Below are positions 37,313 to 45,158 of a DNA stretch of 57,397 nt, piece after piece. The position numbers and the translations under genes were made by a program. Below the pieces are notes generated by a model. The model saw only the letters and a program-made list of their open reading frames with translations, was not told the DNA's origin and made no database searches. Position 1 is the first letter of the stretch. Every line of letters begins with the position of its first letter. Location of the stretch: positions 1-57,397 of the forward strand of contig JABDAY010000005.1 of the NCBI GenBank assembly GCA_013288895.1, written 5' to 3'. Source of the stretch: Chlamydiota bacterium. GTDB taxonomy: Bacteria > Chlamydiota > Chlamydiia > Chlamydiales > Rhabdochlamydiaceae.

Positions 37313-37960
37313 ATGAAAAAGTACTTCATCACCGGGCTTGTGATCTTGCTTCCGTTAGTGATCACTATTGCCATTGTCGGGTTTATCATTAAAGTGCTCA
37401 CAAACCCCTTTATGGGGATGATCTCTAGCGTCCTTTCCCATTTGCATATCATTGACAAAGGATTTTTGTTTTTAAAGCCGGAACAATTGATCAGAGTTAC
37501 TAGCCAGCTTCTCATCTTGGTTTTGCTCTTTCTCGTAACCGTCGGATTGGGAATCATTGCAAGGTGGTTTTTTATCAACAGCTTAATGAAGTTGGGCGAT
37601 AAAATATTACGGCGAATCCCTCTTGTTAATACAGTCTACAAAACGACACAGGACATCATTCAAACCCTCTTTGTATCTGATAAAAAATCGTTAAAACAAG
37701 TGGTCATGATCCCTTTCCCACAACCCGGAATATACGCTATGGGGCTAATTTCAAGAGATGCTCCTAAGGTCTGCTGCGAAAAGACAAACGCCGATTTAAT
37801 TTCTGTCCTAATCCCCACAACACCTAACCCTACCACCGGTTTTTTGCTCATGTATCCCAAAGAACAACTTATTTACCTCGATATCAAACCTGAAGAGGCC
37901 ATTAAATATATAGTATCCTGCGGAGTCATCATCCCTGAACATCCGTCCAAGGCTCTATGA
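37313..37960 (+). CDS. DUF502 family membrane protein (paralog 1)
   Basis: MKKYFITGLVILLPLVITIAIVGFIIKVL; RIPLVNTVYKTTQDI; VLIPTTPNPTTGFLLMYPKEQLIYLDI. Confidence 0.9.
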   Translation: MKKYFITGLVILLPLVITIAIVGFIIKVLTNPFMGMISSVLSHLHIIDKGFLFLKPEQLIRVTSQLLILVLLFLVTVGLGIIARWFFINSLMKLGDKILRRIPLVNTVYKTTQDIIQTLFVSDKKSLKQVVMIPFPQPGIYAMGLISRDAPKVCCEKTNADLISVLIPTTPNPTTGFLLMYPKEQLIYLDIKPEEAIKYIVSCGVIIPEHPSKAL

Positions 37961-38562
37961 AGAAATATTTACTTACTGGACTTGCCATCCTCCTCCCCTT
38001 TGTACTGACAATAGCCATCATCGTTTATCTATTTGATCTTTTTACCGAGCCATTTTTAGGGATTGTGCAGAGTATCTTCCCCAATGAAAGGATCTCCATA
38101 TTTATCAGCAGACTCATTGTGTTTGCTCTTTTAGTGCTGCTGATATTTATATTAGGCTTTTTTGCCAGAAAATTCTTTTTCAGGGCTCTCCTCAACTGGT
38201 CAAATGCCCTTTTTTCCCGAATCCCCTTTATTAAAGGGATCTATAAACTCACAAAAGATGTCACCAATGCCATGTTTACCGAAGGAAAAAAAACATTTAA
38301 AGAAACAGTTCTCATCCCTTTTCCTTCGGGAGACTCCCATGCCCTAGGTTTTATCACAGGGGAGATCCCCGAAAGATTAAAGCAAGTCCTCTCAGAGACT
38401 GAAGTGAGTGTGTTTGTCCCCACCGCTCCCCAACCCATCTCCGGATTTTTATTACTTTCCCCAAGAAAATTTTTACATCCCGTCGACATCACAACCGAAG
38501 AAACATTTAAATTTTTACTTTCATGCGGCACTTTCCATCCGGGAGAGGAACCGAAGGAATAA
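37957..38562 (+). CDS. DUF502 family membrane protein (paralog 2)
   Basis: MKKYLLTGLAILLPFVLTIAIIVYLFDL; RIPFIKGIYKLTKDV; VFVPTAPQPISGFLLLSPRKFLHPVDI. Confidence 0.9.
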   Translation: MKKYLLTGLAILLPFVLTIAIIVYLFDLFTEPFLGIVQSIFPNERISIFISRLIVFALLVLLIFILGFFARKFFFRALLNWSNALFSRIPFIKGIYKLTKDVTNAMFTEGKKTFKETVLIPFPSGDSHALGFITGEIPERLKQVLSETEVSVFVPTAPQPISGFLLLSPRKFLHPVDITTEETFKFLLSCGTFHPGEEPKE

Positions 38563-38567
38563 GAAAA

Positions 38568-38679
38568 AGAAGATCGGGCACGCACGCGGGCACGGGCACG
38601 GGCACGAAATCCGGAAAGAGAAGAAACCTTAACGTCCTCCCTCTTTCGTGCCCGTGCCCGCGTGCGTGCCCGATCTTCT
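38568..38679. repeat. GGGCAC palindrome copy 2
   Basis: agaagatcgggcacgcacgcgggcacgggcacgggcacgaaatccgg...ttcgtgcccgtgcccgcgtgcgtgcccgatcttct. Confidence 0.95.
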
Positions 38680-38769
38680 CTTCGTCTTCCTCCCCCTAGA
38701 AATATTTTACCTTTACAACTACAACCCCATTTCTTATAATTTAAGCATCTTTTAAGAAAGGAGCCTATT

Positions 38770-38937
38770 ATGGTCAGAATCAGCAAACAAGAAGAAAGAA
38801 GAAGCCGCTCTCCTAAGCGCTGCCGCCCTCCGTCGCCCAAGACAGGAACAAAACAAGACAACCTGCCGCAAGGATTCAAAGTCCACGCCAATGCGCTTGA
38901 AGGCTCATTTGAAGCATTTATTCCAAAAATTAAATAA
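38770..38937 (+). CDS. Small basic chlamydial protein (55 aa, below the ORF-track cutoff)
   Basis: MVRISKQEERRSRSPKRCRPPSPKTGTKQDNLPQGFKVHANALEGSFEAFIPKIK; SD aaaggagcc. Confidence 0.75.
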   Translation: MVRISKQEERRSRSPKRCRPPSPKTGTKQDNLPQGFKVHANALEGSFEAFIPKIK

Positions 38938-38953
38938 GTAAAAGGTTACCACA

Positions 38954-39115
38954 ATGACAAGACATGCAAGTTATGGAAAATCGAACAAAGGCGCCAAGAA
39001 GCGTAACGTATTAAAACGTTTTGAACGTGTCGATGTACTGCGTAGCTTAGGGCGTTGGAAAGACGGCGAAAACAAACGGGTCACCAACCTTCCTAAAACT
39101 CCAGTTCCCTCATAG
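38954..39115 (+). CDS. Small basic protein, Chlamydiae/Verrucomicrobia type (53 aa, below the ORF-track cutoff)
   Basis: MTRHASYGKSNKGAKKRNVLKRFERVDVLRSLGRWKDGENKRVTNLPKTPVPS. Confidence 0.85.
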   Translation: MTRHASYGKSNKGAKKRNVLKRFERVDVLRSLGRWKDGENKRVTNLPKTPVPS

Positions 39116-39190
39116 AGAACGATGAGCGATGAATAATGAGTAATGAACGGAAGAGGGAAAGAAAAAGAAATGCTGAATGGTGAATGCTAA
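39116..39190. repeat. Heptameric short tandem repeats flanking a purine tract, immediately before ybeY
   Basis: GAACGAT-GAGCGAT-GAATAAT-GAGTAAT-GAAC, then ggaagagggaaagaaaaagaaa, then (T)GCTGAAT-GGTGAAT-GCTAAAC. Confidence 0.8.
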
Positions 39191-39635
39191 ACGAAAAGCG
39201 GGAAAAACCGCCTTTAAAGTTACTGTATTTAATCGTCAGAAAGATCTCAAAATCTCTTCTGCTGCTGTTAAAAAGCTTGTGCGCGCGCTCATAGAAAAAA
39301 TGGATGTTGCTTGTGAAGAGATCATCGTCCATTTCGTGAGCCAAAAGAAGATCTGCGCACTACATGCCCAATTTTTCAATGACCCCTCCCCAACAGATTG
39401 TATCACATTCCCTATGGACAAAAAGCTCCTGGGAGAAATTTTCGTTTGCCCCAAAGCTGCTATCGATTATGGGACAGAACCTTACCTGGAAACCACCCTG
39501 TACATCGTTCATGGCCTTCTTCATTTACTGGGCTATGATGACATAGATCCCAAAGATCGTCAAAAAATGAGAAAAAAAGAAAAATGGTGCTTGAACTTTT
39601 TAAATGAGAATCAGATAAAGTTAGATATATGGTAA
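39177..39635 (+). CDS. ybeY: Endoribonuclease YbeY (16S rRNA maturation factor)
   Basis: FNDPSPTDCITFPMD; TLYIVHGLLHLLGYDDIDPKDRQKMRKKE (H-x3-H zinc motif). Confidence 0.93.
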   Translation: MVNAKRKAGKTAFKVTVFNRQKDLKISSAAVKKLVRALIEKMDVACEEIIVHFVSQKKICALHAQFFNDPSPTDCITFPMDKKLLGEIFVCPKAAIDYGTEPYLETTLYIVHGLLHLLGYDDIDPKDRQKMRKKEKWCLNFLNENQIKLDIW

Positions 39636-40957
39636 CAGAATTCCCGCTAGCGCACCCCCTACTAGCAGTCATCTTTCTTTTAGGCTCTACCCTCTTAAGC
39701 GGGGTCTATAACACCTTGCAAAGAATGGGCCAGCTCGAGGCGGAGGAACTTTTTACCAAACGATCAAGATCCTCGTTTTTTCATATCATTTCGCGCGCCA
39801 TCTCTCGGGAGAAGCAATGGCAAAACCTCCTTTTCTCAGTTAACTTCACTAAAGGGGTTTTCCAGCTCTGCTATGCAATCACCGTATTCTTCTTTTTTGT
39901 TTACCAGGAACCTTTTAACCGGGCCTTAAGCGCTGAAGCCCTTCAAATCCGCTGGGATCCCTTTTGGATCCTGATCATTATCGCCATCAGCATAGTTGTC
40001 TACGTCGTGATCGATTTCCTTATGAACCTCTTTGCCGTCTCAAAACCAAAACTTTATTTATCGGTCTTTTTTCCTGTTGTCTCCCCTCTCATTCTTCTCT
40101 GCTTCCCATTAAGCTACCTTTTTGTAAAAACCTTTAAATTCTTTACTCCATCGGCGGAAACAAAACCCCTTCCTCCTACATTTAAACTTAGGGACAAAAT
40201 TTTAGAATTTTTACGCGAGTCCAGACTCACCCGCTACCTAGAACCTAGCGAGCAGGCCCTCATTTTGTCGATTGCTTCCTTCAAAGAAAGAATAGCCAGG
40301 GAAATCATGGTACCCAGAATCAATGTCTTTAGTCTATCTTCAGACACAAGCATTGAGGAGGCAGCCACCCACTTTATTGAGCAAAACTACAGCAGAATCC
40401 CCGTTTATAGAGATAGTGTCGACCATATCATCGGGGTGCTTTTGTACAAAGACGTATTAAATATTTATGCAAAAAAATCAAAAGAGATCCACTCTCCTGT
40501 CGAATCTCTTGCAAAGCCCGTTCTCTACACACCTGAAACTAAAAAAATCTCTTCCCTCTTGCAGGAATTTAAAGCCAAACAGATCCACCTCGCTATCGTG
40601 GTCGACGAATACGGTGGAACAGAAGGGATCCTCACTATCGAAGATATTTTAGAGGAACTCGTAGGAGAGATCGCAGACGAGTACGACAGCGGCACAGAAA
40701 CACTCTTTACCGCCCTCCCCACAGGCGGGTGGATCGTCGACGCAAAAATGGGCATTTTTGAAATCCATGAGCAGCTAGGCATTACAATCCCCGAAGGGGC
40801 AGAATACGAAACAATAGGCGGCTATATCTACCATAGGGCAGGCTCTATCCCAACAAAAGGCTGGCGCATCCACCATGATGACTTCGATCTCGAAGTGATC
40901 AGCTCTAGCGAAAGAGCCATTGAGAAGGTCAAAATTACACCGTTATCTAAGAAATAA
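39629..40957 (+). CDS. CorC/HlyC-type CBS-domain protein
   Basis: IAREIMVPRINVFSLSSDTSIEEAATHFIEQNYSRIPVYRDSVDHIIGVLLYKDVL; VVDEYGGTEGILTIEDILEELVGEIADEYD. Confidence 0.95.
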   Translation: MVTEFPLAHPLLAVIFLLGSTLLSGVYNTLQRMGQLEAEELFTKRSRSSFFHIISRAISREKQWQNLLFSVNFTKGVFQLCYAITVFFFFVYQEPFNRALSAEALQIRWDPFWILIIIAISIVVYVVIDFLMNLFAVSKPKLYLSVFFPVVSPLILLCFPLSYLFVKTFKFFTPSAETKPLPPTFKLRDKILEFLRESRLTRYLEPSEQALILSIASFKERIAREIMVPRINVFSLSSDTSIEEAATHFIEQNYSRIPVYRDSVDHIIGVLLYKDVLNIYAKKSKEIHSPVESLAKPVLYTPETKKISSLLQEFKAKQIHLAIVVDEYGGTEGILTIEDILEELVGEIADEYDSGTETLFTALPTGGWIVDAKMGIFEIHEQLGITIPEGAEYETIGGYIYHRAGSIPTKGWRIHHDDFDLEVISSSERAIEKVKITPLSKK

Positions 40958-40960
40958 AGA

Positions 40961-41082
40961 GAAGATCGGGCACGCACGCGGGCACGGGCACGAGCACGAA
41001 ATCCGGAAGGAGAAGAAGCCTTAACGTCTTCCCTCTTTCGTGCCCGTGCCCGTGCCCGTGCCCGCGTGCGTGCCCGATCTTA
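40961..41082. repeat. GGGCAC palindrome copy 3
   Basis: gaagatcgggcacgcacgcgggcacgggcacgagcacgaaatccgg...ttcgtgcccgtgcccgtgcccgtgcccgcgtgcgtgcccgatctt. Confidence 0.95.
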
Positions 41083-41167
41083 GGCCTCCGCCTGAAATAA
41101 ACTGTTTTCTTTTTATTGTTTATCCTTTATCCTTCATCTTTTAGCCTTTAAAAAAGTTGGTTTCTCC

Positions 41168-43093
41168 ATGCGTCGATCGATTTGTTTTTGTGAGCCTAAT
41201 AGTGTTTTAGCTGGCAGTGTGTCTACTTGGAAGTTTTGTTATACAACAGCTGCAACTCTTCCCAAAGGGGCAGCACTCCGTTTTGACTTGGCTAGCATGG
41301 GAAGGGATATCGACTGGGAAGTACCTCAAACCAATCCCAAAGAAAAAACAAATCTTATCTGGGCAGAAATGGAGGGAACAAAAGCTTTTAATGCCACCGC
41401 CGTGGAAGTCCCTGATAGCTTTGCCCCCGTCTTTGATTTTATCCTTCCAGCAGAGTTAAAAACCGGCGAGACTCTAACGATTTTTTTAGGACAAAACAGG
41501 GCGCAGACTACAGTAATGAGACGCCGTCCTTTTAATCTCTATATCGATCCGAAAGGGAAAAAAGATTTTAAAGAAGCAGAAGTATTCACAATGGATATCC
41601 GTGGAAATGTTTTAACTAACATTCGGATCATCGCCCCATCGATTGTTTCTAAAAATAAACGTTTCGATGTCATTGTTCGCTTTGAAGACCAATTTGGAAA
41701 TTTGACAAGCAATGCGCCCGAAGGAACATTAATCGACCTGAGCTATGAGCATTTAAGGGAAAACCTCAACTGGAAACTTTTCATTCCCGAAACAGGATTC
41801 ATTACACTTCCCAACCTCTATTTTAATGAAGCCGGCGTCTATAAAATTCAACTGCGCAACATGCAAAATGGAGATAAATTTTATTCCTATCCTATTAAAT
41901 GTTTTTCCGAGCTAAACTACGCCATATATTGGGGCCTTCTCCATGGAGAATCTGATCGGGTCGATTCAACCGAGAATATCGAAAATTGTCTCAGGCATTT
42001 CCGTGACGAGAAATCGCTCCAGTTTTTTGCGACCTCTTCTTTTGAAAGCGTCGAAGAAACTCCTCAAGATCTTTGGAAGACCATCTCTACCTATATCGCT
42101 GAATTTAATGAAGATTACCGATTTGATACATTTTTAGGATTCCAATGGTGTGGAGATCCTAAGACCGAAGGGCTCCGTCAAATTATCTATTCAAAAGACG
42201 CCAAGCCCATTTTACGAAAAAAAGATGCAAAGACCAACACTCTTAAAAAAATCTACAAAGGCGTTGTACAAAAAGAGATCCTAGCAATCCCTTCATTTAC
42301 AATGGCCAAGGGATTTCAATTTGATTTTGAAGATTTTACAGATGATGTAGAAAGAGTAGTAGAGATTTACAATGCATGGGGATCCTCAGAGTGTTTAGCT
42401 AAAGAAGGTAATCTGCGTCCCATTACAACAACTGGCAAATCAGGCATCTCTGAGACTGAAGAGGGGTCCATCCGCAAAGCGCTACTTAATAACAGACGCT
42501 TTGGTTTTGTTGCCGGAGGTCTTGACGATAGAGGAATTTTTAATGGTCTTTTTGAAGGAGACCAAATTCAATATTCTCCCGGCCTCACAGCCATCATTTC
42601 TATAGAACAAACCCGTGAAGCCCTTTTACAGGCCCTCATTAACAGACATTGCTATGCAACTACAGGAGAAAGGATCATCCTCGGATTCTCCATTGCAGGC
42701 GCAAATATGGGAAGCGAACTTAATACAAAGGCTAAACCAGGCCTTGTTCTTAATAGACACATCACGGGGTATGTTGCTGGAAGCTGCGAGATCCAAGAGG
42801 TCCTCATCATACGCAATGGCAAACCCTTTAAAACGCTATATCCTAAGACAAATCACTTTGAATTTGCCTTAGATGATACTGACCATCTTAACGGAGTTGA
42901 GGTATCATCCAAAGATGAACGCCCCCCATTTGTCTACTATTACGCCCGCGTATTGCAAAGTAACGGCCACATCGCCTGGAGCTCCCCCATCTGGATCGAC
43001 CACATAGCCGAAGTAAAAGCCCCACCCTCAGCAGCGCCAGCAGCAGCGGCAGCCCCAACCCCCGCAAAAAAGAAGACCAAACCCAAGAAATAA
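41168..43093 (+). CDS. DUF3604-like protein
   Basis: YAIYWGLLHGESDRVDSTENIENCLRHFRDEKSLQFFATSSF; VEIYNAWGSSECL; GFVAGGLDDRGIF. Confidence 0.65.
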   Translation: MRRSICFCEPNSVLAGSVSTWKFCYTTAATLPKGAALRFDLASMGRDIDWEVPQTNPKEKTNLIWAEMEGTKAFNATAVEVPDSFAPVFDFILPAELKTGETLTIFLGQNRAQTTVMRRRPFNLYIDPKGKKDFKEAEVFTMDIRGNVLTNIRIIAPSIVSKNKRFDVIVRFEDQFGNLTSNAPEGTLIDLSYEHLRENLNWKLFIPETGFITLPNLYFNEAGVYKIQLRNMQNGDKFYSYPIKCFSELNYAIYWGLLHGESDRVDSTENIENCLRHFRDEKSLQFFATSSFESVEETPQDLWKTISTYIAEFNEDYRFDTFLGFQWCGDPKTEGLRQIIYSKDAKPILRKKDAKTNTLKKIYKGVVQKEILAIPSFTMAKGFQFDFEDFTDDVERVVEIYNAWGSSECLAKEGNLRPITTTGKSGISETEEGSIRKALLNNRRFGFVAGGLDDRGIFNGLFEGDQIQYSPGLTAIISIEQTREALLQALINRHCYATTGERIILGFSIAGANMGSELNTKAKPGLVLNRHITGYVAGSCEIQEVLIIRNGKPFKTLYPKTNHFEFALDDTDHLNGVEVSSKDERPPFVYYYARVLQSNGHIAWSSPIWIDHIAEVKAPPSAAPAAAAAPTPAKKKTKPKK

Positions 43094-43094
43094 G

Positions 43095-43112
43095 AAACGC
43101 AAAACGCAAAAC
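43095..43112. repeat. Heptameric (AACGCAA)n repeat directly after the stop codon and before a GGGCAC palindrome
   Basis: TAAgaaacgcaaaacgcaaaacagaagag. Confidence 0.85.
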
Positions 43113-43114
43113 AG

Positions 43115-43249
43115 AAGAGAAGATCGGGCACGCACGCGGGCACGGGCACGGGCACGGGCACGAAATCCGGAAAAAAAAGAAGCCTTAACCTCTTCTTTCT
43201 TTCGTGCCCGTGCCCGTGCCCGTGCCCGCGTGCGTGCCCGATCTTCTCT
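43115..43249. repeat. GGGCAC palindrome copy 4
   Basis: agagaagatcgggcacgcacgcgggcacgggcacgggcacgggcacgaaatccgg...ttcgtgcccgtgcccgtgcccgtgcccgcgtgcgtgcccgatcttctct. Confidence 0.95.
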
Positions 43250-43325
43250 TTCTTAGTCCATGCACGCATCTTAAAGATTTTTTATCCGTTACATATAAAT
43301 TCATCTATCTAGTATCATCCAATTC

Positions 43326-44993
43326 ATGAAAAATTTAATTTTAATCTTGATGATTCTAGTATCTCCTCTAATTTCTGAAGAGATCAATAAAATTCAAATT
43401 CCCTATCTGATGCAAAGCGGGGACTTTGATAAATCCCTCACCCTTTATGAGCAATACAAAGCTCAAATTGGGCGGCATGATTTTGAGCTACTTGGACAAG
43501 CCTGCCAAATTATCTTGGAACAAGGGGCCAAAAGCGATGACTCAGAAAAGCAGCTTTTGAGCATTTATGGCGCTGGAATTGCAGGGATAACCTCCTGTAT
43601 CGATCTTTTGGAAAACACTATCACTGCCTCCGCACTGCAAATCCAGATGGCGAGTATCCAAATTTTATCTCAAATGCAAGATGACCGTGCAGATGAACTC
43701 TTAACAAAAGCGATGTCCTCAGATCATTTTGGTGTAAGAATGGAAGCTGCCTATCAGCTATCAGTGCGCAAACATATCAAAGCAGTTGGATATATCGAGT
43801 CTTTGATGCATAGGCTTCCTCCGCAGCTCCGCTTCTTCTTCCCCCAGTTTTTTGCCCTTATTGGCACTAAGGAAGCTGTCAACATCCTAAAGCTGATGAT
43901 GAACGATAAAGAGGTGCAAACACGCATTGAGGCTGTTTTAAATGCCGCCCGTTTTGGCAGAGACGATCTTCTCCCCACTATCCGGGCCAATGTGACCCAT
44001 GTCAATATTCCTGAACAAGAATCGTGCGCTTTTGCTCTGGGCGCACTGAAAGATTCCAAATCTATTCCTAAACTTAAAACCCTCATTAAATCTCCGAATA
44101 CCAATGTTAAGCTAGCGGCGCTCCGCTCGCTACACATGCTAGGAGACACCGCCATAGATCAAGAAATTATAGAAATGGCAAAAGCGAAAGATCTATTTGC
44201 CATTGCTATTCTAGGCGACATCAATAACTCTGAAGAAGTTTTAGCAGAACTATCAAAATCTGAGGACCTCCAAGTTAAATACAACGCTGCAATTGCCCTT
44301 TTACAGAAAAAAGACAATAGATGTATCGAGCCTATCCTAGAAATCCTCATCCGCGATGTACGCGACTTGGGCTTTTTCCCAAATCCATCACATGGCAAAT
44401 CGCTCACCGCATGGAAGGTGATCACTTCTGCAAGACAGCATATAAAAGAATATCCTTACGATCTTTACGCCGTGTCCCTAGCGCTGCGCGAACACCTCTT
44501 AAAACAATGCCTCGAATTAAAAGAGAAGGAATTTTTACTCATTGCCGACCTCGTCTTTGAAAGCAAACAAACCTCCCTTATACCGCTCCTTGTCCGTCTA
44601 CTTGAAAACCTCCAAACACCCGAAGCAAAAAACCTCCTCCAACACAAAGCACAAAAAGCAGGAGCGCCCCTCATACGCGCTTATAGCAACCTTGCAGCCT
44701 TCCGCCTTAACATGGGTGGAGGACACGAAAAAACCTTGAAGCAATGGATCCAAGATCAAAAAAATAACGAGATGATCCGGTTCCGCCCCGCACTCCCCTT
44801 TGACATACGCCTGCCCGATACCTCTTTTGAGCTTACCCCCGAAGAAAGCTCTCTTCTCCTCATAGAATCTTACGAGGCTCTAGCCGCCCGTCATGAAGAA
44901 GGATGTATCGACATCCTCCTTAAAACTCTAAAAGAGGGGAACCCTAAAAACAGATGCGTCATCGCAGGACTGATCCTAAAGAGCATCGAATGA
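43326..44993 (+). CDS. HEAT-repeat protein with signal peptide
   Basis: MKNLILILMILVSPLISEE; helical repeats DHFGVRMEAAYQLSVRKHIKAVGYIESLM, VQTRIEAVLNAARFGRDDLLPTI, NVKLAALRSLHMLGD. Confidence 0.8.
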   Translation: MKNLILILMILVSPLISEEINKIQIPYLMQSGDFDKSLTLYEQYKAQIGRHDFELLGQACQIILEQGAKSDDSEKQLLSIYGAGIAGITSCIDLLENTITASALQIQMASIQILSQMQDDRADELLTKAMSSDHFGVRMEAAYQLSVRKHIKAVGYIESLMHRLPPQLRFFFPQFFALIGTKEAVNILKLMMNDKEVQTRIEAVLNAARFGRDDLLPTIRANVTHVNIPEQESCAFALGALKDSKSIPKLKTLIKSPNTNVKLAALRSLHMLGDTAIDQEIIEMAKAKDLFAIAILGDINNSEEVLAELSKSEDLQVKYNAAIALLQKKDNRCIEPILEILIRDVRDLGFFPNPSHGKSLTAWKVITSARQHIKEYPYDLYAVSLALREHLLKQCLELKEKEFLLIADLVFESKQTSLIPLLVRLLENLQTPEAKNLLQHKAQKAGAPLIRAYSNLAAFRLNMGGGHEKTLKQWIQDQKNNEMIRFRPALPFDIRLPDTSFELTPEESSLLLIESYEALAARHEEGCIDILLKTLKEGNPKNRCVIAGLILKSIE

Positions 44994-45023
44994 ACGATGA
45001 ACGATGAATGATGAGTAATGAAC
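44992..45023. repeat. Heptameric repeat GAAYGAT x4 overlapping the stop codon of the HEAT gene
   Basis: GAACGAT-GAACGAT-GAATGAT-GAGTAAT-GAAC. Confidence 0.85.
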
Positions 45024-45039
45024 TTAAGAAAATGAAGAG

Positions 45040-45158
45040 GAAGATCGGGCACGCACGCGGGCACGGGCACGGGCACGAAAGAAAGAAGGATCTGAGTTCT
45101 CTCTTTCCCTCCCTCTTTCGTGCCCGTGCCCGTGCCCGCGTGCGTGCCCGATCCTCTT
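45040..45158. repeat. GGGCAC palindrome copy 5 (variant loop)
   Basis: gaagatcgggcacgcacgcgggcacgggcacgggcacgaaagaaag...tttcgtgcccgtgcccgtgcccgcgtgcgtgcccgatc. Confidence 0.95.

Noticed and set aside
45008-45139. LptD-like N-terminal extension [28 protein letters not shown]...
   Set aside because: Encodes the heptamer/palindrome left arm and loop; unlikely protein sequence. GTG 45140 or ATG 45218 is more plausible.
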